16,071 nt of DNA from contig JAJRSN010000072.1 of the NCBI GenBank assembly GCA_024278715.1, forward strand, positions 1-16,071, in the 5' to 3' direction. The translations under genes were made by a program, and so were the position numbers. The notes beneath the pieces are model-generated. The model ran no database searches, was not told the origin of the DNA, and saw only the letters and a list, made by a program, of their open reading frames with translations. This stretch comes from Calditrichota bacterium (GTDB lineage: Bacteria; Calditrichota; Calditrichia; Calditrichales; Calditrichaceae). Positions within the stretch are counted from its first letter, which is position 1, and each line of letters starts with the position of its first letter. This document shows positions 1 to 7,521 of this stretch, one piece after another.

Positions 1-1353
1 CCCGGGAATTATGTAAGCGACTAAACGTTTTTCTCCCGATGAGTATTCTTTAATAACAACGAGCGCGTCTTTAATGCCGGGATGATTGGTCAGGTTGTGT
101 TCTATTTCTCCCAGTTCCATCCTGAAGCCGTGGAATTTAACCTGAGTATCCACCCGACCGAGGAATTCAATATTTCCGTCGGGCAGGTAGCGCGCCCTGT
201 CGCCGGTGCGATACATGCGTTGATTAGGATCGTCGGAAAAGGGATCGGATAAAAATTTTTCCGCGGTAAGTTCCGGTCTGTTGAGATACCCTCTGCTTAC
301 CCCGTCGCCGCTTATGTAAATTTCTCCGTGAACACCGACGGGAACAGGATTTTGGAATTCGTCAAGAATGTAAAACCGCACATTGGAAATCGGCTTGCCG
401 ATAACGGGTCTTCCGGGCGCGGCGTTAATATGACAAATACTGGAATCCACCGTACATTCCGTAGGACCGTACATATTAAAGAACTGAATTTCGCGGGATT
501 GATTAAGCTTATCCCACATTTTTTGATCAATAGCCTCGCCGCCGGGCAAAAACGCCAGCGGTTTCCATTTTTTCGTTTCAAACAGACCGGCGTCAATTAA
601 CAGCTTTAATTGAGATGGCACGCAATCAACCAATTCTATTTGATATTTTCTGATGTAGTCCAGCAAGGCGCCGCCGTCGTTACGAATTTGCTGCGGGATA
701 ATCTGAAGCGTATGCCCCTGCGTTAACATAATAATTTGCTGCACGGACGCGTCGAACGAAATGGGGGCGTTTAAGCTGATTTTTAACGCACTTTTGCCTA
801 TTTTGTCATAAATTTTGTCTTTTAGATTAAAGGCTAAATTGACGGCGGTTTTGTGATTGACCATCACTCCTTTGGGTTTGCCCGTGGTGCCGGAAGTATA
901 AATGACGTAAGCCAATTGTTCGGAATTCCCGGCAAGATTGGGATTCGTTGTTTTCTCTTTGTCAAGAAGAGATTCCAATTTATCAAGATAAATAAATTCC
1001 CTGTCATTCGTGGCTTCATGTTGCGCGTAAGGCGAATGAGAAAGTACAAATCCGGCGTTTGAATCGATTATCATGTATTTGATTCGTTCATCCGGATATG
1101 AAGGATCGATCGGCAGGTAAGCGGCTCCGGATTTCCAGACGGCTAAAATGCTTACAAGCATATCGAGGGAACGATCCATCAAAACGGCGATGATATCTTC
1201 TCTTTTTACTCCTTTTTTAATCAGATAGCGGCTTAAGCGATTTGCTCTTTTGTTTAATTCGGCAAAAGTAACGGCGTCGTCTTCCAGGGCTACGGCTATC
1301 CGCTCGGGAGAAGCCTCCGCCTGCCATTCAAATAATTGGTGAAGAAGAGCGTT
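1..1353 (-). other. Adenylation (A) domain, downstream module 2 (cut by window); Gln/Glu-like code DAQDLGMVD
   Basis: Core motif YTSGTTGKPKG at 2073-2083, MYGPTE at 2215-2220 and the hinge HGFRMELGEIE near the edge. The pocket residues are D2122, A2123, Q2126, D2164, L2190, G2192, M2215, V2223 and D2224; the final Lys lies outside the window. All nine visible positions equal those of the second A domain of the upstream protein, so the same amino acid, probably Gln, is expected. The hinge has His in place of Arg or Lys before GFR, a small deviation. Confidence 0.9.
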
Positions 1354-4300
1354 TTTGGGATAATCCAAGCGCGGCGTTTTGTTAAAACCTTCAATAATGT
1401 GTTTAATTTCGTCGGCGGTCATTAAGCTATAGCGACCGGTGACCAGATCGGGATCGGCGGTGACTTCTTCTAACAGATGGGTGAAATGACGAATCATTCG
1501 CCGGATTGTGGAAGCGTCGAACAGATCGGTATTGAATTCCCATATTCCGGACAATTTTTCGTCAATTTCCGCCATGGAGAGCGTTAAATCGAATTTCGAG
1601 ATACCCGTATCAGGTTCTGCCGGTTCAAAGGTTAAGCCGCTGACTTGCATGGTTTGCAGAAGCGGCGGCTGATAGGCAAACATTACTTGGAATAACGGAT
1701 TGTGACTGAGATTGCGTTCGATTTTTAAACTGTCCACTATTTTTTCGAATGGTAAATCCTGATGGGCAAAAGCTTCGGAGACGCGTTTTTTTATCTGATT
1801 TAAAAAAGAGCGAAAGGTTGTGTCCGATTCAAAATCGCCGCGAATGACCAGCGTGTTGACAAAAAAACCGACCAGATTTTCAATTTCCCGCCGATTGCGA
1901 TTGGCAACGGGCGTACCCACAAGAATGGTTTCCTGTCCGGCGTAACGATGCAGTAAAAATTGAAAAGCCGCCATCAAAACCATAAAGGGCGTGGCGTCCA
2001 GTTCGCGCGCCAGTTCTTTAATCCGTTTAGAGAGCTGGGGAGATAACTCAATCGGTAAGCGTTTCCCGTTAAACGACTGCACCGGCGGACGCGGACGATC
2101 CGTGGGCAGCTCCAGCAGCGACGGCGCTCCGGCAAATTGTTCTTCCCAATATTTCATTTCCAACTGAAGCCTGGTTCCGGAAAGATATTTTTGTTGCCAA
2201 ATAGCGTAATCGGCGTACTGAACGGGCAGTTCCGGTAAATTTGGTTCGCGTTGTTCCGTCCGGGCTGCGTATAATTCGCTTAAATCGCGTATAATGATGC
2301 CCACCGACCACCCGTCCGAAATGATGTGGTGCATGTTCAACATCAACAGATGGTCGTCTTCGGACAATTCGATAACTTTAACGCGTATCAGCGGACCCTT
2401 TGCCAAATCGAACGGGGTACGCGCGTCCTTTCGGATTATCTGCATTGCCCGTTCAAACCGCTCGGCTTCCGGCAATTCCCGCAGACTGATGCGCTCTAAG
2501 GGAATAGCCATTTCGGTTTGAATTACCTGAGAGGCTTTGCCGTCTTTTGTCGTAAAAACAGTGCGCAATACTTCGTGCCGGTCGGCTAATTGATGAATGG
2601 CATGATACAAAGCAATTTTATCCACCCGACCGTGAATACGCACCGCAGCGGGGATATTGTAGTGAGCTTTCCCGGGTTCTAACTGATCTAAAAACCAAAG
2701 ACGCTGCTGGGAAAAAGAAAGCGGCAAATCTTTCGGGCGCTCTGCAGGTTTTAGCGGAATCTGCCGTTCGGTGCGGTCTTTTTCGGCGATGTTGTAGCCC
2801 AGCAGAACCCCTAATTCCGTGGCAAACGGACTTAACCTGTCGCCCTCGGGCAGCGTTTGCCATTTAAACGCCAGACCGGAATCGATGCTTTTATGCTGAT
2901 TGAAACGCGGATCGCCCACCATTTTGGATTCTTTATGGACGCCGTCCCGCATCTTATTGCCGCCGTAGGGATTAAGCATTTCCGGGTCGAATTCAATACC
3001 GATTTTTTCGCACAATTCGCGCATTGCCTTTTCCGGATTTTGGACCATGTCTTCGTAGCGCAAGAACAAATGCCGTTCTTCGGGTATGGCTTTAAAAAAT
3101 TCCAGAATGTTTTGATTGTTGACGATCCAGAACATTTCCGCTTTTTCGCGCGTCGCAAAGGGCAGGTTTGCGCCAAAAACCTGATCGAGGTTGCTGTCTA
3201 AATAGGATTGAATCATCGCCGCCGGATGGCGCGTCAAATGAATGTAAAATGCGTCTTCAAAAATGGCTTCAGCCCGCCTCAAAATGCGAATATCCGTGGA
3301 ATAGGTAGTGGTTTTATCCACCAAAATGCGGTCGCCAAGCCAAGACTGCAAAACGGCGTAAAATTCCGCCGTGGAGTAATTTTGCTCCTCATACTCGGCT
3401 AAAATCTTTTTGGAAGTTTCGAAATCACATTGCTTGATTTCCATGACAGCCCGGTACAAACCTTCCATCCAGCCGATATCGCGCCCGGCAAAGTGTTGGC
3501 GACGCTCTTTTAAATAACGGAAATTGAGCAAGGCGGGTTCGGGCGGAGAGAACAGCCGCGGATTCCCAGCCATCATTACCCGCAGCAGCGTAGAGCCGGA
3601 ACGGGGAGCCGAAAGGATGAAAACAGCGCGCGGATTTTTCTTTTTAATGCCGCCGAGAAAAGCCCTTTCTTTTTCCTCGTCGGAATTCGGCTCACTCAGC
3701 AGAAGCTTCATTTGTTCGATTTTATCTTCCGTAATGTCTGCTTTTTGCTCCAAAAGGGTGTTAATCTGTTTCTCGATGCCCGGATTCGGGAAACGGGTTT
3801 TTACGAAGCGCAAAACTGATTTCGGAAAGTTGGAAATTAAATATTCCGATAATTGCGCTATGGTTTGATTATCGAAAATGACGACTACATAAAGAATTTC
3901 ATTCAGGGCTTGCTGCAAACGGTTGATGAATACCGCGGCGCGCAACGAGTCTCCTCCCAACTCGAAAAAATTATCGTGGATTCCAATTTTATCCACGTTT
4001 AGAATTTCGCGCCAGATTTCGGTTAATATGGTTTCCACTTCGTTTCGCGGCGGCGCGTAAACTTGTTCCAGAGCCGAACGATCGTACTCCGGAGCCGGAA
4101 GAGCGCGGTAGTCGATTTTACCGGTGGCTGAGATGGGAATTTCATCCAAGCGGACAAAGGCGGAAGGAACCATATAATCGGGTAGTTCGGCTTTGATATG
4201 CGCCCGTAATTCGTTGGCTTCCGCTTTTTTTCCGGGCTGAAACGTGTAATACGCCACGAGACGGCGGTCGCCATTGGTATCTTCCCGTGCTAAAACAACT

Positions 4301-7116
4301 GCGTCACGCAAGGCGGCATGTTTGCGCAAAACCGATTCGATTTCACCCGGTTCGATGCGAAAACCGCGAATTTTTACCTGCTGGTCAATTCGCCCTAAAA
4401 ATTCCAAATTCCCGTCAGGCAGCCAGCGTACCAGATCTCCGGTGCGATACAACCGTTCGTCCTTAATAAAGGGATCGGCTACAAATTTTTGGGCGGTAAG
4501 CTCCGGACGATTCAAATAACCGCGGGCGACGCCTTTACCCCCGATGCACAATTCACCCGGCATGCCGACGGAAACGGGTTGGAGACGGGAGTCCAACACA
4601 TAAGCCCGGGCGTTTGGCACGGGTTTACCAATCGGCACTTCTCGCGCAAGCAGGAAACGATCGTTTGCCGGAGCTTCCCAATAAGTGGCTACCACCGTGG
4701 TTTCCGTGGGTCCGTAAGTATTTAGCAAACGAACTTTGGATGCAAACATTTGCTGCCATTGGCGGACCCTTTCGGGTAAGGCTCTTTCGCCGCCGATTAT
4801 TACCAGTCGAACGGATTCCGGCAATTGCAGATTTTGGTCGTGAATTTCGGCGGCAATTTGATGCCAGTAAGCGGTCGGTAAATCCGCTACGGTAATGCCG
4901 AACTTAGCCAGACTGTTTAAAAAGGTGTGCGCCGAGCTGATCATGGCGTCGTTGCGCAAAACCAAGGCGGCGCCGCAGGCAAGACAGGGATAAATCTCTT
5001 CGGCGGCTGCGTCAAAACTAATCGAGGAAAATTGAAGCACCCGATCTTTTTCGGAAAGTTCGAATATCTTTTTGGCGCTAAATATGTAATTGACAAGTTG
5101 TCGATGTTCCACCTCAACGCCTTTGGGCTGACCCGTTGAACCGCTGGTGTAAATCACATAAGCTATTTGTTGCGGGAAAATTTTTACCCGCGGATTTTCG
5201 GTTGGAAAAGAAGCGAACGTTGTTTGAAAATCATCAACCGTTACCATAGAAGCGGAAGAAGCGGCGAATTTTTGCTTTAAATTATTCTGTGTGATTATCA
5301 TCTTAACGCCGGCGTCTTTTAGCATAAACCGAATACGTTCGACGGGATAGGCGGGGTCGATTGGCAGATAGGCGCCTCCGGCTTTTAAAACGCTTAGCAA
5401 TCCGGCGATGAGTTCCGGCGAACGTTCGATGCATATCGCCACTTTGTCTTCCGGCTGAACGCCCTGTTGAAGCAGATACCCGGCAATTCGGTTGGACATT
5501 TCATTGAGCTCCCGATATGTTAATCGGGTTTTTATTCCGGCTAAAGGGTCAATATCCGGCGTTAAAATCGCAGAAGCGTCCGGCGTTTTTTGAACCTGCG
5601 CCTCAAATAATTGATGAATTAAAATTTGTTCGTCAAACGGCTGTCGCGTTTGATTCCATTCGTACAGGACAAGCCGCTTTTCGCGATCGTTTAGAAGCGG
5701 AATTTCTTCTATCGGGCAATCGGCATTGTGAACGATAAAACCTAAAATTTGTTTAAAATGGGCGATCATTCGTTCAACTGTTTCCGCATAAAACAGATCG
5801 GTATTATAGCCCATTAAGCCGGAAATTGTATTCCCGTCTTCTTCAAGCGTGAGCGTTAAATCGAATTTGACAGAGCCTATTTGGTTTTCCAAAAGAGAAA
5901 TTGTAATATTCGGTCGTTCCAGCTTTCCCCTCGGCGTATTTTGCATCACAAACAAAACCTGAAAGAGCGGCGAATATGCCGGATGGCGTTCGATTTGTAA
6001 TTCATCCACTAAGTATTCAAAAGGCAGATCCTGATTTTCGTAAGTGTCGATAGCCGTTTTTTTAATTTGCCGCAAAAACTCGGAAAAAGTCGGATTGCCC
6101 GACAAATTGCCGCGCATGACCAAAGTATTTATGAAAAAGCCGATTAAATTCTGAAGCTCGGGCCGCTCGCGGTGGGCTATTGCCGTTCCGACGTTAATGT
6201 CGTCCTGATGTGTGTAGCGAAAGAGCAGAACCTGAAAGGCGGCTAAGAGGGTCATAAAAAGCGTTGTATTTTCTTTTTGACAGAATGAGCGCAAAGCCCG
6301 GTTCAATGATTCGGGAATTACAAAACGGATATGCGCCCCGTTAAAGGTTTGAACGTGGGGTCTTGGTTTGTCAAATGGTAAGTTCAGAATACGCGGAGCG
6401 TCGGCTAATTGTTTTTTCCAATAAGCCAATTGTTTTTCTTTGTGTTCGCTTTTCATCCATTCGGTTTGCCAATAGGCGTAATCCGAATATTGAATCGTTA
6501 AATCCGTAAGATTTGCTTTAATTCCGTTTATTTGGGCGTCGTAAAGTTCTGTAAATTCTCTTAAAAAAACTCCGATGGACCAGCCGTCCGCGACAATGTG
6601 GTGCATTGTTAATATGAAAATATGGACATCCGGAGATAGTTGAAACAATCGTACCCGCAGCAAAGGTCCCGAAGCCAAGTCGAATGGTTTTTTAAATTCT
6701 TTTTCAATATGTTGCAGTAAATCCGATTCACCGTTTATTCGGATTTTTTCCGGTTTAACGCTCAGATTTAATTCGGGTAAAATAGCCTGAGTCGGTTCGC
6801 CGTTTTTTAAGGGAAAGGTGGAACGTAAAATTTCATGGCGCCGGATTATTTCGTTCAAAGCAAATTGCAACGCCGTTGAATTTAGATTTCCTTCTATTTT
6901 AAGAGCGACCGGCATGTTGTAAAACGGACTTTTTGGATTAAGCTGATGAAGAAACCACAGACGGCGCTGCTGATATGACAAAGGATAGCCTGCGTCCGGA
7001 GGGCGTTTGCTTATTTTTTTAAATTTATTTTTGTTAACGCTTTTTAATTTTTTTATTAACAGTTCGCGTTTTTCCGGAGAAAGATCGGCTAAGCGTTTTT
7101 TTAAATTGTTCGGCAT
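1..7116 (-). CDS. Nonribosomal peptide synthetase with embedded sulfotransferase, C-A-T-ST-C-A... (3' partial)
   Basis: The second synthetase of the assembly line. I translated the whole stretch: 2372 codons without a stop, running off the left edge, so the C-terminus is missing. The ATG at 7114-7116 is chosen because AGGAG lies 9 bases upstream and the protein opens with a short charged helix directly before the first C-domain motif. Domains: N-terminal helix 1-40, C 43-485 (HHxxxDG 172-178), A 498-1008 (YTSGSTGQPKG 656-666, Lys1000), T 1015-1095 (Ser1057), sulfotransferase 1155-1442, C 1464-1905 (HHxxxDG 1596-1602), A 1922-2372 (cut before its catalytic Lys motif). By analogy with the upstream protein a T domain, possibly followed by E, should lie just outside the window. 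It probably receives a D-configured peptidyl chain from the upstream E domain, so its first C domain would be of the D-accepting (DCL) type; I could not verify that subtype from motifs. Confidence 0.97.
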   Translation of the reverse strand, partial: MPNNLKKRLADLSPEKRELLIKKLKSVNKNKFKKISKRPPDAGYPLSYQQRRLWFLHQLNPKSPFYNMPVALKIEGNLNSTALQFALNEIIRRHEILRSTFPLKNGEPTQAILPELNLSVKPEKIRINGESDLLQHIEKEFKKPFDLASGPLLRVRLFQLSPDVHIFILTMHHIVADGWSIGVFLREFTELYDAQINGIKANLTDLTIQYSDYAYWQTEWMKSEHKEKQLAYWKKQLADAPRILNLPFDKPRPHVQTFNGAHIRFVIPESLNRALRSFCQKENTTLFMTLLAAFQVLLFRYTHQDDINVGTAIAHRERPELQNLIGFFINTLVMRGNLSGNPTFSEFLRQIKKTAIDTYENQDLPFEYLVDELQIERHPAYSPLFQVLFVMQNTPRGKLERPNITISLLENQIGSVKFDLTLTLEEDGNTISGLMGYNTDLFYAETVERMIAHFKQILGFIVHNADCPIEEIPLLNDREKRLVLYEWNQTRQPFDEQILIHQLFEAQVQKTPDASAILTPDIDPLAGIKTRLTYRELNEMSNRIAGYLLQQGVQPEDKVAICIERSPELIAGLLSVLKAGGAYLPIDPAYPVERIRFMLKDAGVKMIITQNNLKQKFAASSASMVTVDDFQTTFASFPTENPRVKIFPQQIAYVIYTSGSTGQPKGVEVEHRQLVNYIFSAKKIFELSEKDRVLQFSSISFDAAAEEIYPCLACGAALVLRNDAMISSAHTFLNSLAKFGITVADLPTAYWHQIAAEIHDQNLQLPESVRLVIIGGERALPERVRQWQQMFASKVRLLNTYGPTETTVVATYWEAPANDRFLLAREVPIGKPVPNARAYVLDSRLQPVSVGMPGELCIGGKGVARGYLNRPELTAQKFVADPFIKDERLYRTGDLVRWLPDGNLEFLGRIDQQVKIRGFRIEPGEIESVLRKHAALRDAVVLAREDTNGDRRLVAYYTFQPGKKAEANELRAHIKAELPDYMVPSAFVRLDEIPISATGKIDYRALPAPEYDRSALEQVYAPPRNEVETILTEIWREILNVDKIGIHDNFFELGGDSLRAAVFINRLQQALNEILYVVVIFDNQTIAQLSEYLISNFPKSVLRFVKTRFPNPGIEKQINTLLEQKADITEDKIEQMKLLLSEPNSDEEKERAFLGGIKKKNPRAVFILSAPRSGSTLLRVMMAGNPRLFSPPEPALLNFRYLKERRQHFAGRDIGWMEGLYRAVMEIKQCDFETSKKILAEYEEQNYSTAEFYAVLQSWLGDRILVDKTTTYSTDIRILRRAEAIFEDAFYIHLTRHPAAMIQSYLDSNLDQVFGANLPFATREKAEMFWIVNNQNILEFFKAIPEERHLFLRYEDMVQNPEKAMRELCEKIGIEFDPEMLNPYGGNKMRDGVHKESKMVGDPRFNQHKSIDSGLAFKWQTLPEGDRLSPFATELGVLLGYNIAEKDRTERQIPLKPAERPKDLPLSFSQQRLWFLDQLEPGKAHYNIPAAVRIHGRVDKIALYHAIHQLADRHEVLRTVFTTKDGKASQVIQTEMAIPLERISLRELPEAERFERAMQIIRKDARTPFDLAKGPLIRVKVIELSEDDHLLMLNMHHIISDGWSVGIIIRDLSELYAARTEQREPNLPELPVQYADYAIWQQKYLSGTRLQLEMKYWEEQFAGAPSLLELPTDRPRPPVQSFNGKRLPIELSPQLSKRIKELARELDATPFMVLMAAFQFLLHRYAGQETILVGTPVANRNRREIENLVGFFVNTLVIRGDFESDTTFRSFLNQIKKRVSEAFAHQDLPFEKIVDSLKIERNLSHNPLFQVMFAYQPPLLQTMQVSGLTFEPAEPDTGISKFDLTLSMAEIDEKLSGIWEFNTDLFDASTIRRMIRHFTHLLEEVTADPDLVTGRYSLMTADEIKHIIEGFNKTPRLDYPKNALLHQLFEWQAEASPERIAVALEDDAVTFAELNKRANRLSRYLIKKGVKREDIIAVLMDRSLDMLVSILAVWKSGAAYLPIDPSYPDERIKYMIIDSNAGFVLSHSPYAQHEATNDREFIYLDKLESLLDKEKTTNPNLAGNSEQLAYVIYTSGTTGKPKGVMVNHKTAVNLAFNLKDKIYDKIGKSALKISLNAPISFDASVQQIIMLTQGHTLQIIPQQIRNDGGALLDYIRKYQIELVDCVPSQLKLLIDAGLFETKKWKPLAFLPGGEAIDQKMWDKLNQSREIQFFNMYGPTECTVDSSICHINAAPGRPVIGKPISNVRFYILDEFQNPVPVGVHGEIYISGDGVSRGYLNRPELTAEKFLSDPFSDDPNQRMYRTGDRARYLPDGNIEFLGRVDTQVKFHGFRMELGEIEHNLTNHPGIKDALVVIKEYSSGEKRLVAYIIPG
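1402..2727 (-). other. Condensation (C) domain, downstream module 2
   Basis: Starts at LPLSFSQQRLWFLDQL (about residue 1465), HHIISDG at 1596-1602 (nt 2311-2331), then YADYAIWQ, VGTPVANR, VGFFVNT and DLPFEKIVD. Like its counterpart in the upstream protein it directly follows a sulfotransferase domain and would take its donor chain from the carrier before that domain. Confidence 0.93.
2791..3654 (-). other. Embedded PAPS-dependent sulfotransferase (ST) domain, downstream synthetase
   Basis: A second complete sulfotransferase domain, clearly homologous to the one in the upstream protein and in the same T-ST-C position. The 5'-phosphosulfate loop SAPRSGSTLL is encoded around 3583-3612 (Arg1172). 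Glu1193 lies 21 residues on, VDKTTTY has Lys1268, the 3'-phosphate motif TRHPAAMIQS has Arg1296 and Ser1304, and RYEDMV is at 1353-1358. The C-terminal GNKMRDG (1386-1392) and MVGD (1399-1402) elements are shared with the upstream copy. All expected PAPS-binding positions are kept, so I expect an active enzyme. The acceptor group is unknown; the residue on the adjacent carrier is predicted to be Lys-like. Confidence 0.9.
3832..4074 (-). other. Carrier (T/PCP) domain, downstream module 1, attachment Ser1057
   Basis: The phosphopantetheine site Ser1057 (codon 3946-3948) lies in FFELGGDSLRAAVFINRLQ. About 60 residues of charged, mostly helical linker (roughly 1096-1155) separate it from the sulfotransferase domain, long enough to let the carrier arm swing into that active site. 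Confidence 0.93.
4093..5625 (-). other. Adenylation (A) domain, downstream module 1; Lys-like code DAEDIGTVVK
   Basis: Core motif YTSGSTGQPKG at 656-666, TYGPTE at 800-805, hinge RGFRIEPGEIE, Lys1000 in ATGKIDYRALP. The pocket residues are D702, A703, E706, D745, I773, G775, T800, V808, V809 and K1000. Seven of ten match the bacitracin synthetase Lys code DAESIGSVCK as I recall it. Two acidic pocket residues (E706, D745) fit a basic side chain such as Lys or Orn. A short extra loop near residues 520-530 is not shared with the other A domains here. Confidence 0.88.
5662..6990 (-). other. Condensation (C) domain, downstream module 1
   Basis: Accepts the chain from the upstream protein. It starts at YPLSYQQRRLWFLHQL (residue 44 on), has HHIVADG at 172-178 (nt 6583-6603), then YSDYAYWQ, IGFFINT and DLPFEYLVDE. 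Because its donor comes from an E domain it should be a D-accepting type. Its active motif is intact. Confidence 0.93.
6997..7116 (-). other. Basic N-terminal helix, candidate docking element of the downstream synthetase
   Basis: The first 40 residues precede the C domain and are strongly Lys/Arg-rich, with a predicted helix around LSPEKRELLIKKLK (residues 12-25). Similar short helices precede C domains in many synthetases that accept a chain in trans. The acidic tail of the upstream protein is the natural partner. The docking role is inferred. Confidence 0.5.
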
Positions 7117-7123
7117 TTACTCG

Positions 7124-7130
7124 AACTCCT
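7124..7130 (-). promoter_or_regulatory. Ribosome binding site of the downstream synthetase
   Basis: AGGAGTT on the transcribed strand. The AGGAG core ends 9 bases before the ATG at 7114-7116. It fixes the start of the downstream gene and shows that this gene has its own initiation signal despite the gap. Confidence 0.75.
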
Positions 7131-7259
7131 AATAATTCTATTTATTACTGCTTTGGGATTCGGCTTTCCATGAGCTTTAAACAGGGTCCGATCGAAATAT
7201 ACGTTATTTTCCGGATTTAAACACAAATTAAACGGAAATCGCCTCCGCTCAAAAGAGAT

Positions 7260-7286
7260 AAGGAAAACTGTTTCGATATTTTCCTT
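7260..7286. repeat. 8-bp perfect inverted repeat in the intergenic gap
   Basis: AAGGAAAA at 7260-7267 is matched by TTTTCCTT at 7279-7286 across an 11-base spacer. It could be a transcription-factor half-site pair or an RNA hairpin in the leader of the downstream gene. The stem holds only two G-C pairs, so chance is a real possibility. Confidence 0.3.
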
Positions 7287-7453
7287 TTGACCCAATCGCC
7301 CCATAAATTTTCCCCAAACTTTTTAATCGCTCAATAATTCCAAACGAATAAATTAAAAAACAGTGATTATTTTAAAGTAATTTATATCAAAATTGTTAGC
7401 GTAAAATTTAAAAGTATTTTTTCCCCGGTTTTTGAAAATGACTAAATAAAAAG

Positions 7454-7483
7454 CCTGAAGAATTTTCTCTCGATCTGATCAGG
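7454..7483 (-). terminator. Weak hairpin plus T-tract after the upstream synthetase
   Basis: On the transcribed strand CCTGA and TCAGG can pair across a 20-base loop, followed directly by CTTTTTATTT. The stem is only 5 bp and the loop is long, so at best this is a leaky terminator. It begins about 40 bases after the stop codon. Partial termination here would lower expression of the downstream synthetase relative to the upstream one. Confidence 0.22.
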
Positions 7484-7521
7484 AAAAGAATACTTTAATT
7501 CAAGAACTTCGCTTCGGATGA

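Larger units (their letters stand above)
7131..7521. other. AT-rich intergenic gap between the two synthetases
   Basis: The gap has no protein I can defend. It is strikingly AT-rich: 26 of 120 bases at 7321-7440 are G or C by my count. A 67-codon reading frame (ATG at 7302-7304, stop at 7101-7103, minus strand) overlaps the start of the downstream synthetase by 16 bases. It has only a weak GGGGA-like site and no recognisable family, so I do not call it a gene. An 8-bp inverted repeat lies at 7260-7286. The AT-rich part could hold a promoter for the downstream gene, but I see no convincing -35/-10 pair. Confidence 0.6.

Noticed and set aside
2832..3201. 114-codon frames on both strands over the downstream sulfotransferase domain
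   Set aside because: They lie out of frame or antisense inside a continuous, motif-rich NRPS frame and their translations resemble no family.
2791..3654. CurM-type decarboxylative chain termination by the ST domain
   Set aside because: That chemistry needs a beta-hydroxyacyl chain and an adjacent thioesterase; here a condensation domain follows and no ketide module or thioesterase is visible.
1..7116. Frameshift or internal stop splitting the downstream gene
   Set aside because: I translated every codon from 7116 to 1 and found no stop and no break in domain order.
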